Below are positions 1-7,537 of a stretch of 9,760 bases of DNA, one piece after another. The stretch comes from Flavobacteriales bacterium UBA958 (GTDB taxonomy: Bacteria; Bacteroidota; Bacteroidia; Flavobacteriales_D; Crocinitomicaceae). The position numbers and the translations under genes are program-made. Below the pieces are notes generated by a model. It was given only the letters and a program-made list of their open reading frames with translations, searched no databases and had not been told where the DNA came from. The stretch lies in NCBI GenBank assembly GCA_002293045.1, contig DBCM01000080.1, positions 1 through 9,760 of the forward strand, in the 5' to 3' direction. Positions within the stretch are counted from its first letter, which is position 1. Every line of letters begins with the position of its first letter.

Positions 1-1143
1 TGGCTTCCGCTTGGAGGATACGTTAAAATCGCCGGAATGATTGACGAATCCATGGATAAGGATCAAATGGCGCAACCGGCAAAACCCTATGAATTTAGAA
101 CCAAAAAACCGTGGCAGCGACTTATTATTATGATTGGCGGGGTAACGGTTAATTTGATTGCAGGGTTTATCATTTATGGGGCTATTGCGTGGTATTGGGG
201 CGGCGCTGAATTGAACACTGCAAAACTAAAGTCGGGCATGGCCATACACCCCTACTTGGCAAAATACGATGTGGTTTCAGGAGACTTGATCACCAAAGTC
301 GATGGCGAGGAGGTTACCTCATTGGACGACATTAATCGAGGGCTTTTATTGCGCAACAAAACAACACTTACCTTGGTCCGGGACGGGAAGACCCTTGAAC
401 GAAAATTGCCCGAAGGCATTGATCAGGAACTTTTTCAAAATGGAGCCATGTCAATTGCAACGCTAAGGGCGCTTTCCCAGGGGGTTGAATCAATTACCCC
501 CGGAGGTTTGGCGGAGAAAGCGGGCTTAAAGAAAGGCGACCAACTCTTGAACATTGATGGGGAACTGGTTACGTATTTCGACGACATTCAAACCGCATTA
601 TATGCAAAACGATCAAAGAAGGCGGCTTTATTCGTTCTTCGCGGAACAGATACCGTGTTGATTCAAACAAAGGTTACCGAAGAAGGAACCATCGGTTTTG
701 GGGCTAAAAACGAGTATACTAGGGATACTCTCGCTATAACCAAGGTAAGGTATAGTTTAGGCGAAAGCATGTCAAAAGGCATCGTTGGAGGAACTCAGCT
801 GTTAAGAGATTATGTAGCACAATTTAAGTTTGTGTTCACTAAAAAAGGGGCAACATCTGTGGGTGGGTTTACGCGCATTGGAGATATGTTCGCTCCGGTT
901 TGGGATTGGAAAGTGTTTTGGTTTAATACCGCGTTTTTGTCCTTTGCCTTGGCATTCATGAATATCCTGCCGATTCCAGCCCTTGATGGCGGTCACGTGG
1001 TATTTCTATTGTACGAATGGATTACGGGCAAGGAAGCGCCACAGAAAATTCTTGAATACGCACAGTATGTAGGGGTTTTCTTATTGTTAGGCTTAATGAT
1101 TTATGCCAATGGGAACGACTTGATTCAGTTAGTCTTCAAGTAA
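1..1143 (+). CDS. rseP: RseP-type site-2 zinc metalloprotease, 3' part
   Basis: This is an inner-membrane intramembrane protease of the M50 / site-2 family. In known systems it cleaves anti-sigma factors and leftover signal peptides inside the membrane. The reading frame is open from base 1, so the gene starts upstream; 380 residues are visible. The first visible residues, WLPLGGYVKIAGM, match the conserved stretch that lies some 40 residues after the HExxH zinc motif, so that motif falls outside the window. A hydrophobic segment follows at visible residues about 41-66. Two PDZ-like modules come next, at about 78-135 and 160-225; the second contains ITPGGLAEKAGLKKGDQLL. The second catalytic motif, NILPIPALDGGH, has its Asp codon at 985-987, and a last membrane helix lies near the C-terminus. 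The 3' end overlaps the convergent globin gene by 15 bp. Family assignment is firm; the substrate here is unknown. Confidence 0.95.
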   Translation, partial: WLPLGGYVKIAGMIDESMDKDQMAQPAKPYEFRTKKPWQRLIIMIGGVTVNLIAGFIIYGAIAWYWGGAELNTAKLKSGMAIHPYLAKYDVVSGDLITKVDGEEVTSLDDINRGLLLRNKTTLTLVRDGKTLERKLPEGIDQELFQNGAMSIATLRALSQGVESITPGGLAEKAGLKKGDQLLNIDGELVTYFDDIQTALYAKRSKKAALFVLRGTDTVLIQTKVTEEGTIGFGAKNEYTRDTLAITKVRYSLGESMSKGIVGGTQLLRDYVAQFKFVFTKKGATSVGGFTRIGDMFAPVWDWKVFWFNTAFLSFALAFMNILPIPALDGGHVVFLLYEWITGKEAPQKILEYAQYVGVFLLLGLMIYANGNDLIQLVFK

Positions 1144-1488
1144 ATTCATTTTACCTTGAATCCCTAACCCAATCAGCGTTGCACGCGTTTTAGCTAGCGA
1201 TGCTTTAGGCCCCTCAAAATATTCATCAACAGTTTGATGGAATAAGAACAACCAATCCGTAAATAATTCCTTGGTAAGCGGCATGTGGAGATGCTTATTT
1301 GTTACATTTTCCGTATATCCGGCTTCATCTAAAAGTATGAAGCGCCAAAACTGCTTCATGCGAGGAAGGTGCTCCTCCCAGTTAAGGTCTTTGAAAAAAG
1401 GACGAAGTGCGCTTGATTGCATGACCTTAGAATAAAAATGATCAACAAGAAGTTCAATGTCCTCTGTTGATTGTATATCTTGTTTCAT
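1129..1488 (-). CDS. Group III truncated haemoglobin
   Basis: This is a small single-domain haem protein of 119 residues, presumably cytoplasmic, that would bind O2 or NO. Family members are linked to oxygen handling and nitrosative or oxidative stress, but the exact role here is unknown. The sequence shows HFYSKV with the B10 Tyr at residue 19, a QFW motif at 46-48, and NKHLHMPL with the likely proximal (F8) His at residue 66. DWLFLF follows with Trp79, as in Campylobacter Ctb-type globins. I chose the ATG at 1488-1486; a TTG two codons upstream (1494-1492) is also in frame but less likely. The gene begins 8 nt after the stop of the large barrel-protein gene and has no room for its own promoter outside that gene, so co-transcription is inferred. 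Its last 15 bp overlap the convergent rseP end. Confidence 0.9.
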   Translation of the reverse strand: MKQDIQSTEDIELLVDHFYSKVMQSSALRPFFKDLNWEEHLPRMKQFWRFILLDEAGYTENVTNKHLHMPLTKELFTDWLFLFHQTVDEYFEGPKASLAKTRATLIGLGIQGKMNLLED

Positions 1489-1496
1489 GTTCAAAA

Positions 1497-4400
1497 TTAG
1501 AAAAAAGCACGCAGTTCCATGCCGCCATTATGTACAACGTTGATTCCTGCTGGCTTTCTGCCCGAATAAACAAGATTTAATTGTAAATTCTTGCCAACAT
1601 TGCGTTGCCAAGTAACAGACCAAGTATAATTTGACCCCGGCCTCAAGGCTTCGAGCATTTCAAAGGCCACTGGAGTAAGTGGATTTCCATTAAACGTTAA
1701 ATTAAGGTATTTAAAAGCCCCTTGGATGCTTCCTTTTTGTGTGGTATTATATTTCACCTCTAATCCAAGTTCTTTGGAGTTGCTTTGCTCCGTCCCATAG
1801 ATCGGTTGGTTGGCTTTGGACGATAATTTTCCATCGAGCGAAACCCGGTAATTGGTCGTGGGTTGATAGGCACATTCCATACGTAGATACTGATAACGAA
1901 CTCGGTAGTTTCTTCCTTGGGTGTAATCAACGGAAGAAGTTTTTTCTCCTTGTTGTCCTTCTGCCTTAAGTGAAACGGATGGAATCATGTTCCAACGTAT
2001 CATTACTTCGTTATAGCCGATTGCCTTGGCGTCGAATCCAGTGGCTAAAAGGGTTTTGTTAAGGTTTTTATTGATAATGTAATGACCATGGATTTTTGCT
2101 GAGGTTCTAAATAAATACAAGGAATTTCTTAATGAAAACGCCGAAGAAATGAGTGAACTGTTCAATATGTCGGCATTGAGCGGGTTCAATAGGGCAGCAA
2201 CATCTAAGGCGCTTAATTTTCGCGTTGCGCGCATTCTAAGTTGGTTGGAAACGTGTGATAACCCCTTTAAAAACCCTGTTTTTTTATTCCAAATCAATTC
2301 AGGACGCCAAAAAAAGCTTTGATTGTATTCATTGGAATAGGTTTTTTGATATGCATTACTTGGGGTGAATATTCGAATATAGTTGGCTTGATCGATGAAT
2401 GCAGCGGTCTCAAATTCATTTAAATCCTTTACCCCATCGCCGTTATAATCTACCCAAGTATATACTCCCTGACCAGAATTGACCTCTAGGTAGATAAAGC
2501 TTCGTTTTTGTTCTAAGCCAGATCCGACTTCGTAGTAGGTATCAAAGGTTAACGCCCCTTTTAAAAGACGCTTAGATAGATTAATGCGCCCAACCAGGGA
2601 TTGGTCTGGCGCTACTTGGAGCAAGGAGCTGTCCAACACACTTAAATTTCGTAGTCCAAGAACAAATCCGTATTGCCCCCCTTTTCGATCTCGAATTTGA
2701 ATTTCTCCACCCAGTGTTGTTCCGCGGGCAGCGGCCTCAAAACCAGAGCTATCAGGACGCCAATCAAAACGTTCTCGATAAAATAGTTTTAACAGGGATT
2801 GACTACTGTCTGCATTTTGAAGGTATCCTTGAATGTCATAAAATGCATAGCTTGTTGAGTTCATTCCGACCAATGCATCCCTTCGGTTAAGTTCTTGATC
2901 ATCTTTAATGCCGATTTTAATCCGGTTTATGGTTTGAGAAGCATCCAGACGGTGTCTAATAAACTGTGCGTTAACCAGTCCGGTACTATTCAATATACTC
3001 GCATCCCAGGAAACAGCAAGTCCTTTGTCTTTAATGTTTCCTTCAGAATATACACGGGTGCCTTTGAATACCGAACCTACGGTAAAAGACTGCGCTTGTA
3101 AGCTGAGTGAGCCGGTTTTAGCATGTTGGATTTTGTGAGACAACTTAGCATTCCATTGCGGGCCAACAAAATTGATGTTTCTTACATTCCAATCGCGATC
3201 AAATTCCACGGCCCGATAGGGCTCAATAAATGAGAAATTAGTTCCAAGAAGTTCCGACTCTAGGCTCGTTACATGGTTCCATCGCAAAGGGATTATGGCG
3301 CCTTGCCGAATTATTTTGCTTCGATTTCCTAATCCCCAGTCGTTTTGTCGGTCTGTGCTTGCGAATAAATTAACGGCAGATTCCGTGGCGGAAAACTCCG
3401 TTTCGAGTGACCATTTATTTCCTATGTTCTGTTTAATTCCCGCGCTGATCATACGTTTTCGTTTTGGGGCGTTAATCCGCTGAATCGGCATGTAGTTTCC
3501 TTGAGGCACCCCGCCAACAGGGCTCACCCATTTATAAACAGCCCCAAATGCCGTGGTTTTTTCTAAGAGGTAGTTGCCTTTATTGGGACCGACGAATAAA
3601 AATGTTGCGCGATATTTTGCTGAATTTGGGTTAATGGAGAAGACCAGTACCGAGTCAAAGCCAAGGGAATCAATGAGTCGATAAAGGTTTTGGTTGGCTT
3701 GATATCCAACGGAATCGAGGGTGCTTAAATATGCGTTGCTTAAACTGTCGCCCGCGTTGGCAATGATCTGTTTAGTTGTAGGACTTAAGCTCAATTGTAG
3801 GGGTTGGTTTTTTAGGTCTTGTTCTTGATAATAATTTAGCCAAGTGGATGTGCTTTTAGTGGTGAAGCCCACATGCTGTTGAATTAATCCGCGAGTATAC
3901 GCTTGGTCAGCATATTGAAATTCTACTACGATACGAACATCCTTGGTTATTAGGTTTCTAGCCGTAAACACCAATTCCGCGCTATTATAGTCTATGGTAT
4001 AATCGAATTCTTGCCCGCGCTGTAATAAGTGGCCATCAATATATACCCGTTCTGTACCGGATAAAACAACAATAAAGGGCTCGTTTTCTGCTCCGATTAG
4101 CCGATAAGGACCTTGATTGTTTTCGATTCCTTGAATGATTTGCCGTTGGAATTTACCCTTTGATAATCCCATGCTAGATTGTAGTTTTATTTGCTTGTCT
4201 TTGCTTGTATTGAATGCGTGTGTTAGGGTCAAACCTTGTCCTCTTTTTTTATAATTAAGGAAGTATCCTTCGGGTTTAGCAATCCAAAAATCTCCAGCCG
4301 TGAGCTTAAAACGATCGGTATATAGTTGTATAAAAACCTGGTCGAACTCTTGAAGCTTACTCGTATTCCCGTCTGGTTGTATGGGAATGTTAGCATCAGA

Positions 4401-4916
4401 GACTGAGGCAGAAATGTTGAGTTTTTCAGAAAGTTTCCCCGTTAATTCGAGGTTTAGTGTAGAATTTATTCCAAGATTTTGGCGATTTCCAAAGGTTACG
4501 CCCCTGGATATACTACCGCGTTTATTGATGTCATTCCCTCCAAAAATCTGATCAATTAAAACGGATTCTTCGGGAATACTATACAAGTTGTTGTTGTTGG
4601 CTGGAATTAAAACAAGAGAATCGTAAAGCTGCTGTTTTGGGGATAAATTAATGGTTAAACGAAGGTATTTCACCACTACTAAACCGCTAATTTCGGGACG
4701 AAAAAAAATAGTTTTATCTATGTAATCTACACCATATAGGGAGCTAGAAAGCGTATCCGATTTATAAATACACAAAACACTTCCCGGTAATATGGATAGG
4801 GAATCTAGGCGCTGTGGTGTAATTCCTGCGATTAATTCGCGCTGTTGGAAATTTGACTGCCCGAATAGTACTCCCCCAAAGAGTAAGGTTATCCAGAAGC
4901 ACCAATATTTATTCAT
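1497..4916 (-). CDS. Large putative outer-membrane beta-barrel protein
   Basis: This 1139-residue protein starts with a signal peptide (MNKYWCFWITLLFGGVLFG, probable cleavage before Gln20). The bulk consists of alternating amphipathic strands and aromatic-rich turns, and it ends in Phe-Phe, as outer-membrane barrels often do. Residues about 133-198 (SISRGVTFGNRQNLGINS, then NIPIQPDGNTSKLQEFDQVF) form a conserved-looking block that I recall from unnamed Bacteroidota surface proteins. Residues about 286-340 (GTERVYIDG ... DYTIDYNSAELVFT) look like a small beta domain. Residues 823-834 (DYNGDGVKDLNE) resemble an EF-hand or dockerin calcium loop, followed by FIDQANYIRIFTPSNAYQK. These elements recall parts of the giant type IX secretion protein SprA, but this protein is about half its length, so I do not call it SprA. 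There is no TonB-dependent plug motif that I can see. It heads a two-gene unit with the globin. Function is unknown; an outer-membrane location is inferred. Confidence 0.8.
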   Translation of the reverse strand: MNKYWCFWITLLFGGVLFGQSNFQQRELIAGITPQRLDSLSILPGSVLCIYKSDTLSSSLYGVDYIDKTIFFRPEISGLVVVKYLRLTINLSPKQQLYDSLVLIPANNNNLYSIPEESVLIDQIFGGNDINKRGSISRGVTFGNRQNLGINSTLNLELTGKLSEKLNISASVSDANIPIQPDGNTSKLQEFDQVFIQLYTDRFKLTAGDFWIAKPEGYFLNYKKRGQGLTLTHAFNTSKDKQIKLQSSMGLSKGKFQRQIIQGIENNQGPYRLIGAENEPFIVVLSGTERVYIDGHLLQRGQEFDYTIDYNSAELVFTARNLITKDVRIVVEFQYADQAYTRGLIQQHVGFTTKSTSTWLNYYQEQDLKNQPLQLSLSPTTKQIIANAGDSLSNAYLSTLDSVGYQANQNLYRLIDSLGFDSVLVFSINPNSAKYRATFLFVGPNKGNYLLEKTTAFGAVYKWVSPVGGVPQGNYMPIQRINAPKRKRMISAGIKQNIGNKWSLETEFSATESAVNLFASTDRQNDWGLGNRSKIIRQGAIIPLRWNHVTSLESELLGTNFSFIEPYRAVEFDRDWNVRNINFVGPQWNAKLSHKIQHAKTGSLSLQAQSFTVGSVFKGTRVYSEGNIKDKGLAVSWDASILNSTGLVNAQFIRHRLDASQTINRIKIGIKDDQELNRRDALVGMNSTSYAFYDIQGYLQNADSSQSLLKLFYRERFDWRPDSSGFEAAARGTTLGGEIQIRDRKGGQYGFVLGLRNLSVLDSSLLQVAPDQSLVGRINLSKRLLKGALTFDTYYEVGSGLEQKRSFIYLEVNSGQGVYTWVDYNGDGVKDLNEFETAAFIDQANYIRIFTPSNAYQKTYSNEYNQSFFWRPELIWNKKTGFLKGLSHVSNQLRMRATRKLSALDVAALLNPLNADILNSSLISSAFSLRNSLYLFRTSAKIHGHYIINKNLNKTLLATGFDAKAIGYNEVMIRWNMIPSVSLKAEGQQGEKTSSVDYTQGRNYRVRYQYLRMECAYQPTTNYRVSLDGKLSSKANQPIYGTEQSNSKELGLEVKYNTTQKGSIQGAFKYLNLTFNGNPLTPVAFEMLEALRPGSNYTWSVTWQRNVGKNLQLNLVYSGRKPAGINVVHNGGMELRAFF

Positions 4917-4954
4917 TATTACGAAATTACGGAATGTAAACTAACGGGGTTTGC

Positions 4955-4962
4955 TAATTTTG
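4955..4962 (+). promoter_or_regulatory. Candidate Bacteroidota -7 element for the GH16 gene
   Basis: TAATTTTG matches the Bacteroidota -7 consensus TAnnTTTG and ends 17 nt before the chosen ATG of the GH16 gene. There is no exact TTG at the -33 spacing; ATG at 4934-4936 is the nearest fit, 18 nt upstream. The whole divergent gap is only 63 bp (4917-4979) and must also hold the promoter of the large barrel gene. On the minus strand I see only an imperfect TAATTTCG at 4929-4922, too close to that gene's start codon to trust. Confidence 0.45.
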
Positions 4963-4979
4963 ATTGTAATTTGCAGCGG

Positions 4980-6137
4980 ATGAAATATATATCACTCTTT
5001 TTTTACATAATCCCATGGCTTATTTATAGTCAAGACACCTTGTTGCTTATAATTGATGCGGATGAGGTACACCTGGGGAACCCTTCGTTATATGATGACT
5101 TTAACGGATCAACCTTAGACCAATCCCGATGGTATGGTTATTACCCATGGGGTGGGTTGTCATTGGACGCAAAGACGTATACCGACCCGACCTTGTGTAA
5201 CCAAAGAAATGGCGTACTCACACTTTCCATAGATACCGTATCGGAATGGAGGACGTTCCCGAGTTGGATGGTAGATGCTTCAAAAATCGAAAGCGACCCC
5301 ACATTAATGCGCAATGGCCAGGTAGAAATAAAGCGTTTAACCTCCGCTGCGTGGAGTAAAAGGCAGTTTCGTTATGGATATTTCGAGGCGCGTTGTTTCC
5401 TTCCCGAAGGAAAAGGGTATTGGCCAGCATTTTGGCTATATGGCGGAAATCCAAATGAGGAAATTGACATAATGGAGGCGAAAGGAGAACGAAAATCGTC
5501 CTATCACGTGGACATACACTGTCCAAATCGCTGTGATCGAATAAAGCAATTTGGTTTAATTGATAAACCGTTTGGTCATTGGGTAAAAACCAATCAACGC
5601 CTTTCTACGTCTTGGGTAACTTTTTCAGGATTATGGACTCCGGAAGGGATTTTATTCTATTTTAACGACCGCCTTGTTGCTCAACACAAAGCAACCTTCA
5701 ACACCGCAATGAATTTAATTGCTAATTTTTCACTTGCGATGGATAATGGGCCCTTTTCTCCAGGACCAAATGGAAAGACAGGATTTCCTGCAGCGTATTT
5801 GATCGATTATATACGGGCATGGGAAATCCCCGCGTTATTAAACAATACGCTGAAGCTTGAAACTCTTAAAGGTGCCCGATTTATTAAAGTAATCCCAACA
5901 GGGTCACAGGAGGTGAAGTTTGAGTTTTCTCCACAACAGGATTCTAAATGCAGGGTGTTTATTGAGAAGGAAAGCGATGAATCGGATAAGGAAAATGAAT
6001 TTTTACCCGTGTTAGAGCTTGATTTAACAGCAAGTACGCAATACATAGATTACACCTTTTGGTCTCCCGGAAGGTATTATTTACGCGTGTTAAACGGAGA
6101 GAAAACCACTCAAATACCTTTTATAAAGCGCGATTAG
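4980..6137 (+). CDS. Secreted GH16-family glycoside hydrolase (laminarinase-like)
   Basis: This is a predicted secreted endo-acting beta-glycanase of family GH16, whose members cut beta-1,3/1,4-glucans, agar, carrageenan or related polymers; the substrate is not readable here. The 385-residue protein has a signal peptide (MKYISLFFYIIPWLIYS, cleavage before Gln18). A GH16 jelly-roll spans about 36-283: it opens with DDFNGSTLDQSRWYG, continues with FRYGYFEARCFLPEGKGYWP and carries the catalytic motif EIDIME at 161-166. In that motif Glu161 is the expected nucleophile and Glu166 the acid/base. GLWTPEGILFYFNDRLV is the later conserved strand pair. Residues about 290-385 form a separate beta-rich tail ending SPGRYYLRVLNGEKTTQIPF. 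I chose the ATG at 4980 over the in-frame TTG at 4971 because it gives a standard signal peptide. The 3' end overlaps the cyclotransferase gene by 17 bp. No SusC/SusD genes are nearby. Confidence 0.9.
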   Translation: MKYISLFFYIIPWLIYSQDTLLLIIDADEVHLGNPSLYDDFNGSTLDQSRWYGYYPWGGLSLDAKTYTDPTLCNQRNGVLTLSIDTVSEWRTFPSWMVDASKIESDPTLMRNGQVEIKRLTSAAWSKRQFRYGYFEARCFLPEGKGYWPAFWLYGGNPNEEIDIMEAKGERKSSYHVDIHCPNRCDRIKQFGLIDKPFGHWVKTNQRLSTSWVTFSGLWTPEGILFYFNDRLVAQHKATFNTAMNLIANFSLAMDNGPFSPGPNGKTGFPAAYLIDYIRAWEIPALLNNTLKLETLKGARFIKVIPTGSQEVKFEFSPQQDSKCRVFIEKESDESDKENEFLPVLELDLTASTQYIDYTFWSPGRYYLRVLNGEKTTQIPFIKRD

Positions 6138-7215
6138 GGGCGCTGAATTGCACCTCGAAAAGGCTGGACCAATATTTCCCGGTAATGTAGGTTTTTTTGG
6201 TTTTTGGGTTGTATGCGATTCCATTAAGCACCTCTCCATTTCCCTTTCCTTTTTGAACGGCAGGAGTTGCATCAATAGTAGCCAAAACCTTCCCGGTAGC
6301 GGGATCAATAACCGCAATGAGATTACTGGTCCATATATTTGCGTAAATGAGCCCATTAATAAATTCCAATTCATTCAACTTGGTAATCGCGCCTTCATGG
6401 GTATATGCTTGAATTACACGGATCTCTTTAAACGTTTTTGGGTCTCTAAATGTTAATCGCTCACTGCCATCAGACATGATTAAAAAGGTGCCATCGTAGG
6501 TGATTCCCCAGCCTTCGCCCGCATATGTAAATTGTTTTAGCGGTTCAAAGTTGTTTTTGTCGTAAACATAACACATGTTATTCTGCCATGTAATTTGGAA
6601 TAGTTCGTCTCCAACAATGGTTATGCCTTCCCCGAAAACCGGCGCTGGCTGTCCTTTTCTACGAATCATGGACCCCGTATTTAAGGCGACTTCACCGATC
6701 AGTGTCGCCCCAATGCCACGCGGGTCACCGGTTCCTTCAAATAGTTTGTTCTCAGAAAAAACTAAGCCCTGAGTAAAGGAGGAATCGTTGTGTGGAAATT
6801 GGTTTAGGATTGTTATGTTCCACGTTTGAGGAGGGGTGTCAGAAAGTACGTAAAGGACACGCTCATCTTCTGTTTGTCCGAGCGTTTTATGTTCAGCAGT
6901 TATTTTAAGCGCGTGAGCACCAAGTGTTAATAAGGCTTGTGGTAAGCTGATTTTTATTTGTTTTTTGGTGTTTGTATAGGTATTAAGAAGGCTGTCGTCT
7001 AAATAAATAGCCACTGTTACCCCCTCTTCTGTAGTCAGGGCATTTGTTTCGAAGGATTCACCAAGGATACAAGAGAGATTTCCTTCTTTTTCAAAGTAGG
7101 ATATTGGTCCTAACTGCTGCTCGACGTCTTCCGCACTTTTAAAGGTATTAAAGATAAATGCGCCCGCCACTAAGCCAATCAGGCCAATGATGAGTATGGT
7201 TTTTTTATTTTTCAT
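6121..7215 (-). CDS. Glutaminyl-peptide cyclotransferase (glutamine cyclotransferase family)
   Basis: This enzyme family converts N-terminal Gln of proteins to pyroglutamate, releasing ammonia; the members are five-bladed beta-propellers of the plant/bacterial type. The 364-residue product starts with a short charged stretch and a hydrophobic segment (about 6-23), which is a membrane anchor or uncleaved signal, placing the enzyme in the periplasm. Residues about 35-125 look like an added Ig-like beta domain. The propeller follows, with FTQGL (147-151), FEGTGDPRG (159-167), FGEGIT (194-199), ITW (208-210), EGWG (234-237), SDGS (248-251), LNELE (280-284) and EVLNGIAY (328-335), all family hallmarks. 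I chose the ATG at 7215, which overlaps the end of the bacilliredoxin gene by 11 nt; an upstream ATG at 7251 would put 12 residues of poor signal character in front. Many Bacteroidota secreted proteins have Gln at the mature N-terminus, which gives a plausible substrate pool. Confidence 0.9.
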   Translation of the reverse strand: MKNKKTILIIGLIGLVAGAFIFNTFKSAEDVEQQLGPISYFEKEGNLSCILGESFETNALTTEEGVTVAIYLDDSLLNTYTNTKKQIKISLPQALLTLGAHALKITAEHKTLGQTEDERVLYVLSDTPPQTWNITILNQFPHNDSSFTQGLVFSENKLFEGTGDPRGIGATLIGEVALNTGSMIRRKGQPAPVFGEGITIVGDELFQITWQNNMCYVYDKNNFEPLKQFTYAGEGWGITYDGTFLIMSDGSERLTFRDPKTFKEIRVIQAYTHEGAITKLNELEFINGLIYANIWTSNLIAVIDPATGKVLATIDATPAVQKGKGNGEVLNGIAYNPKTKKTYITGKYWSSLFEVQFSAPNRAL

Positions 7216-7534
7216 AACATGCAGCAATAAACTCACAGTCAATACCCTCATGCGAGGTGCTTCCCAATAATGTTCCGTCTTTAATCACGAAAAGTTGCGG
7301 AGATTGATGGGGGATTTGAAAATAATCAGACAGGTCATTGGAAATTTGGCGATGAGATAACAAATCCAACACCCAGCAAGTTGACTCTTCATCGGCACAG
7401 GTATGTAAACGCTTGAGCGCAAATGAAGAAATGATGCAACGCGTGGAATGTTTAAAGATAAGTTGGGGTGACTCATAACTTTGTGCCATGAGCTCAGAGA
7501 TTGAAATATTGGGGGTAAAGTCTAAAAATTGCAT
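7205..7534 (-). CDS. ytxJ: Bacilliredoxin-like monothiol protein, YtxJ/BrxC type
   Basis: This 109-residue thioredoxin-fold protein belongs to the YtxJ (BrxC) family, whose members are thought to remove bacillithiol from S-bacillithiolated proteins in the cytoplasm. The sequence shows KHSTRCIISS at 28-37 with the presumed active Cys33, a second-half motif HQSPQLFVIKDG at 76-87 containing the thioredoxin cis-Pro position (Pro79), and TSHEGID at 93-99, all typical. There is no resolving CxxC cysteine directly after Cys33, which fits a monothiol mechanism; other cysteines are at 46, 53, 100 and 106. The gene starts 3 nt after the pheS stop and overlaps the cyclotransferase start by 11 nt, so it is the middle gene of an operon. 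Its presence suggests that the host makes bacillithiol; no bsh genes are in the window. Confidence 0.88.
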   Translation of the reverse strand: MQFLDFTPNISISELMAQSYESPQLIFKHSTRCIISSFALKRLHTCADEESTCWVLDLLSHRQISNDLSDYFQIPHQSPQLFVIKDGTLLGSTSHEGIDCEFIAACYEK

Positions 7535-7537
7535 ACA

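Noticed and set aside
802..996. Minus-strand frame inside rseP, and similar frames inside the large barrel, GH16 and cyclotransferase genes
   Set aside because: They lie wholly within well-supported genes on the other strand, with composition unlike real proteins and no family motifs.
1497..4916. TonB-dependent receptor (SusC-like) assignment for the large barrel protein
   Set aside because: I find no TonB box or plug-domain motifs, and no SusD neighbour. The conserved blocks are of a different kind.
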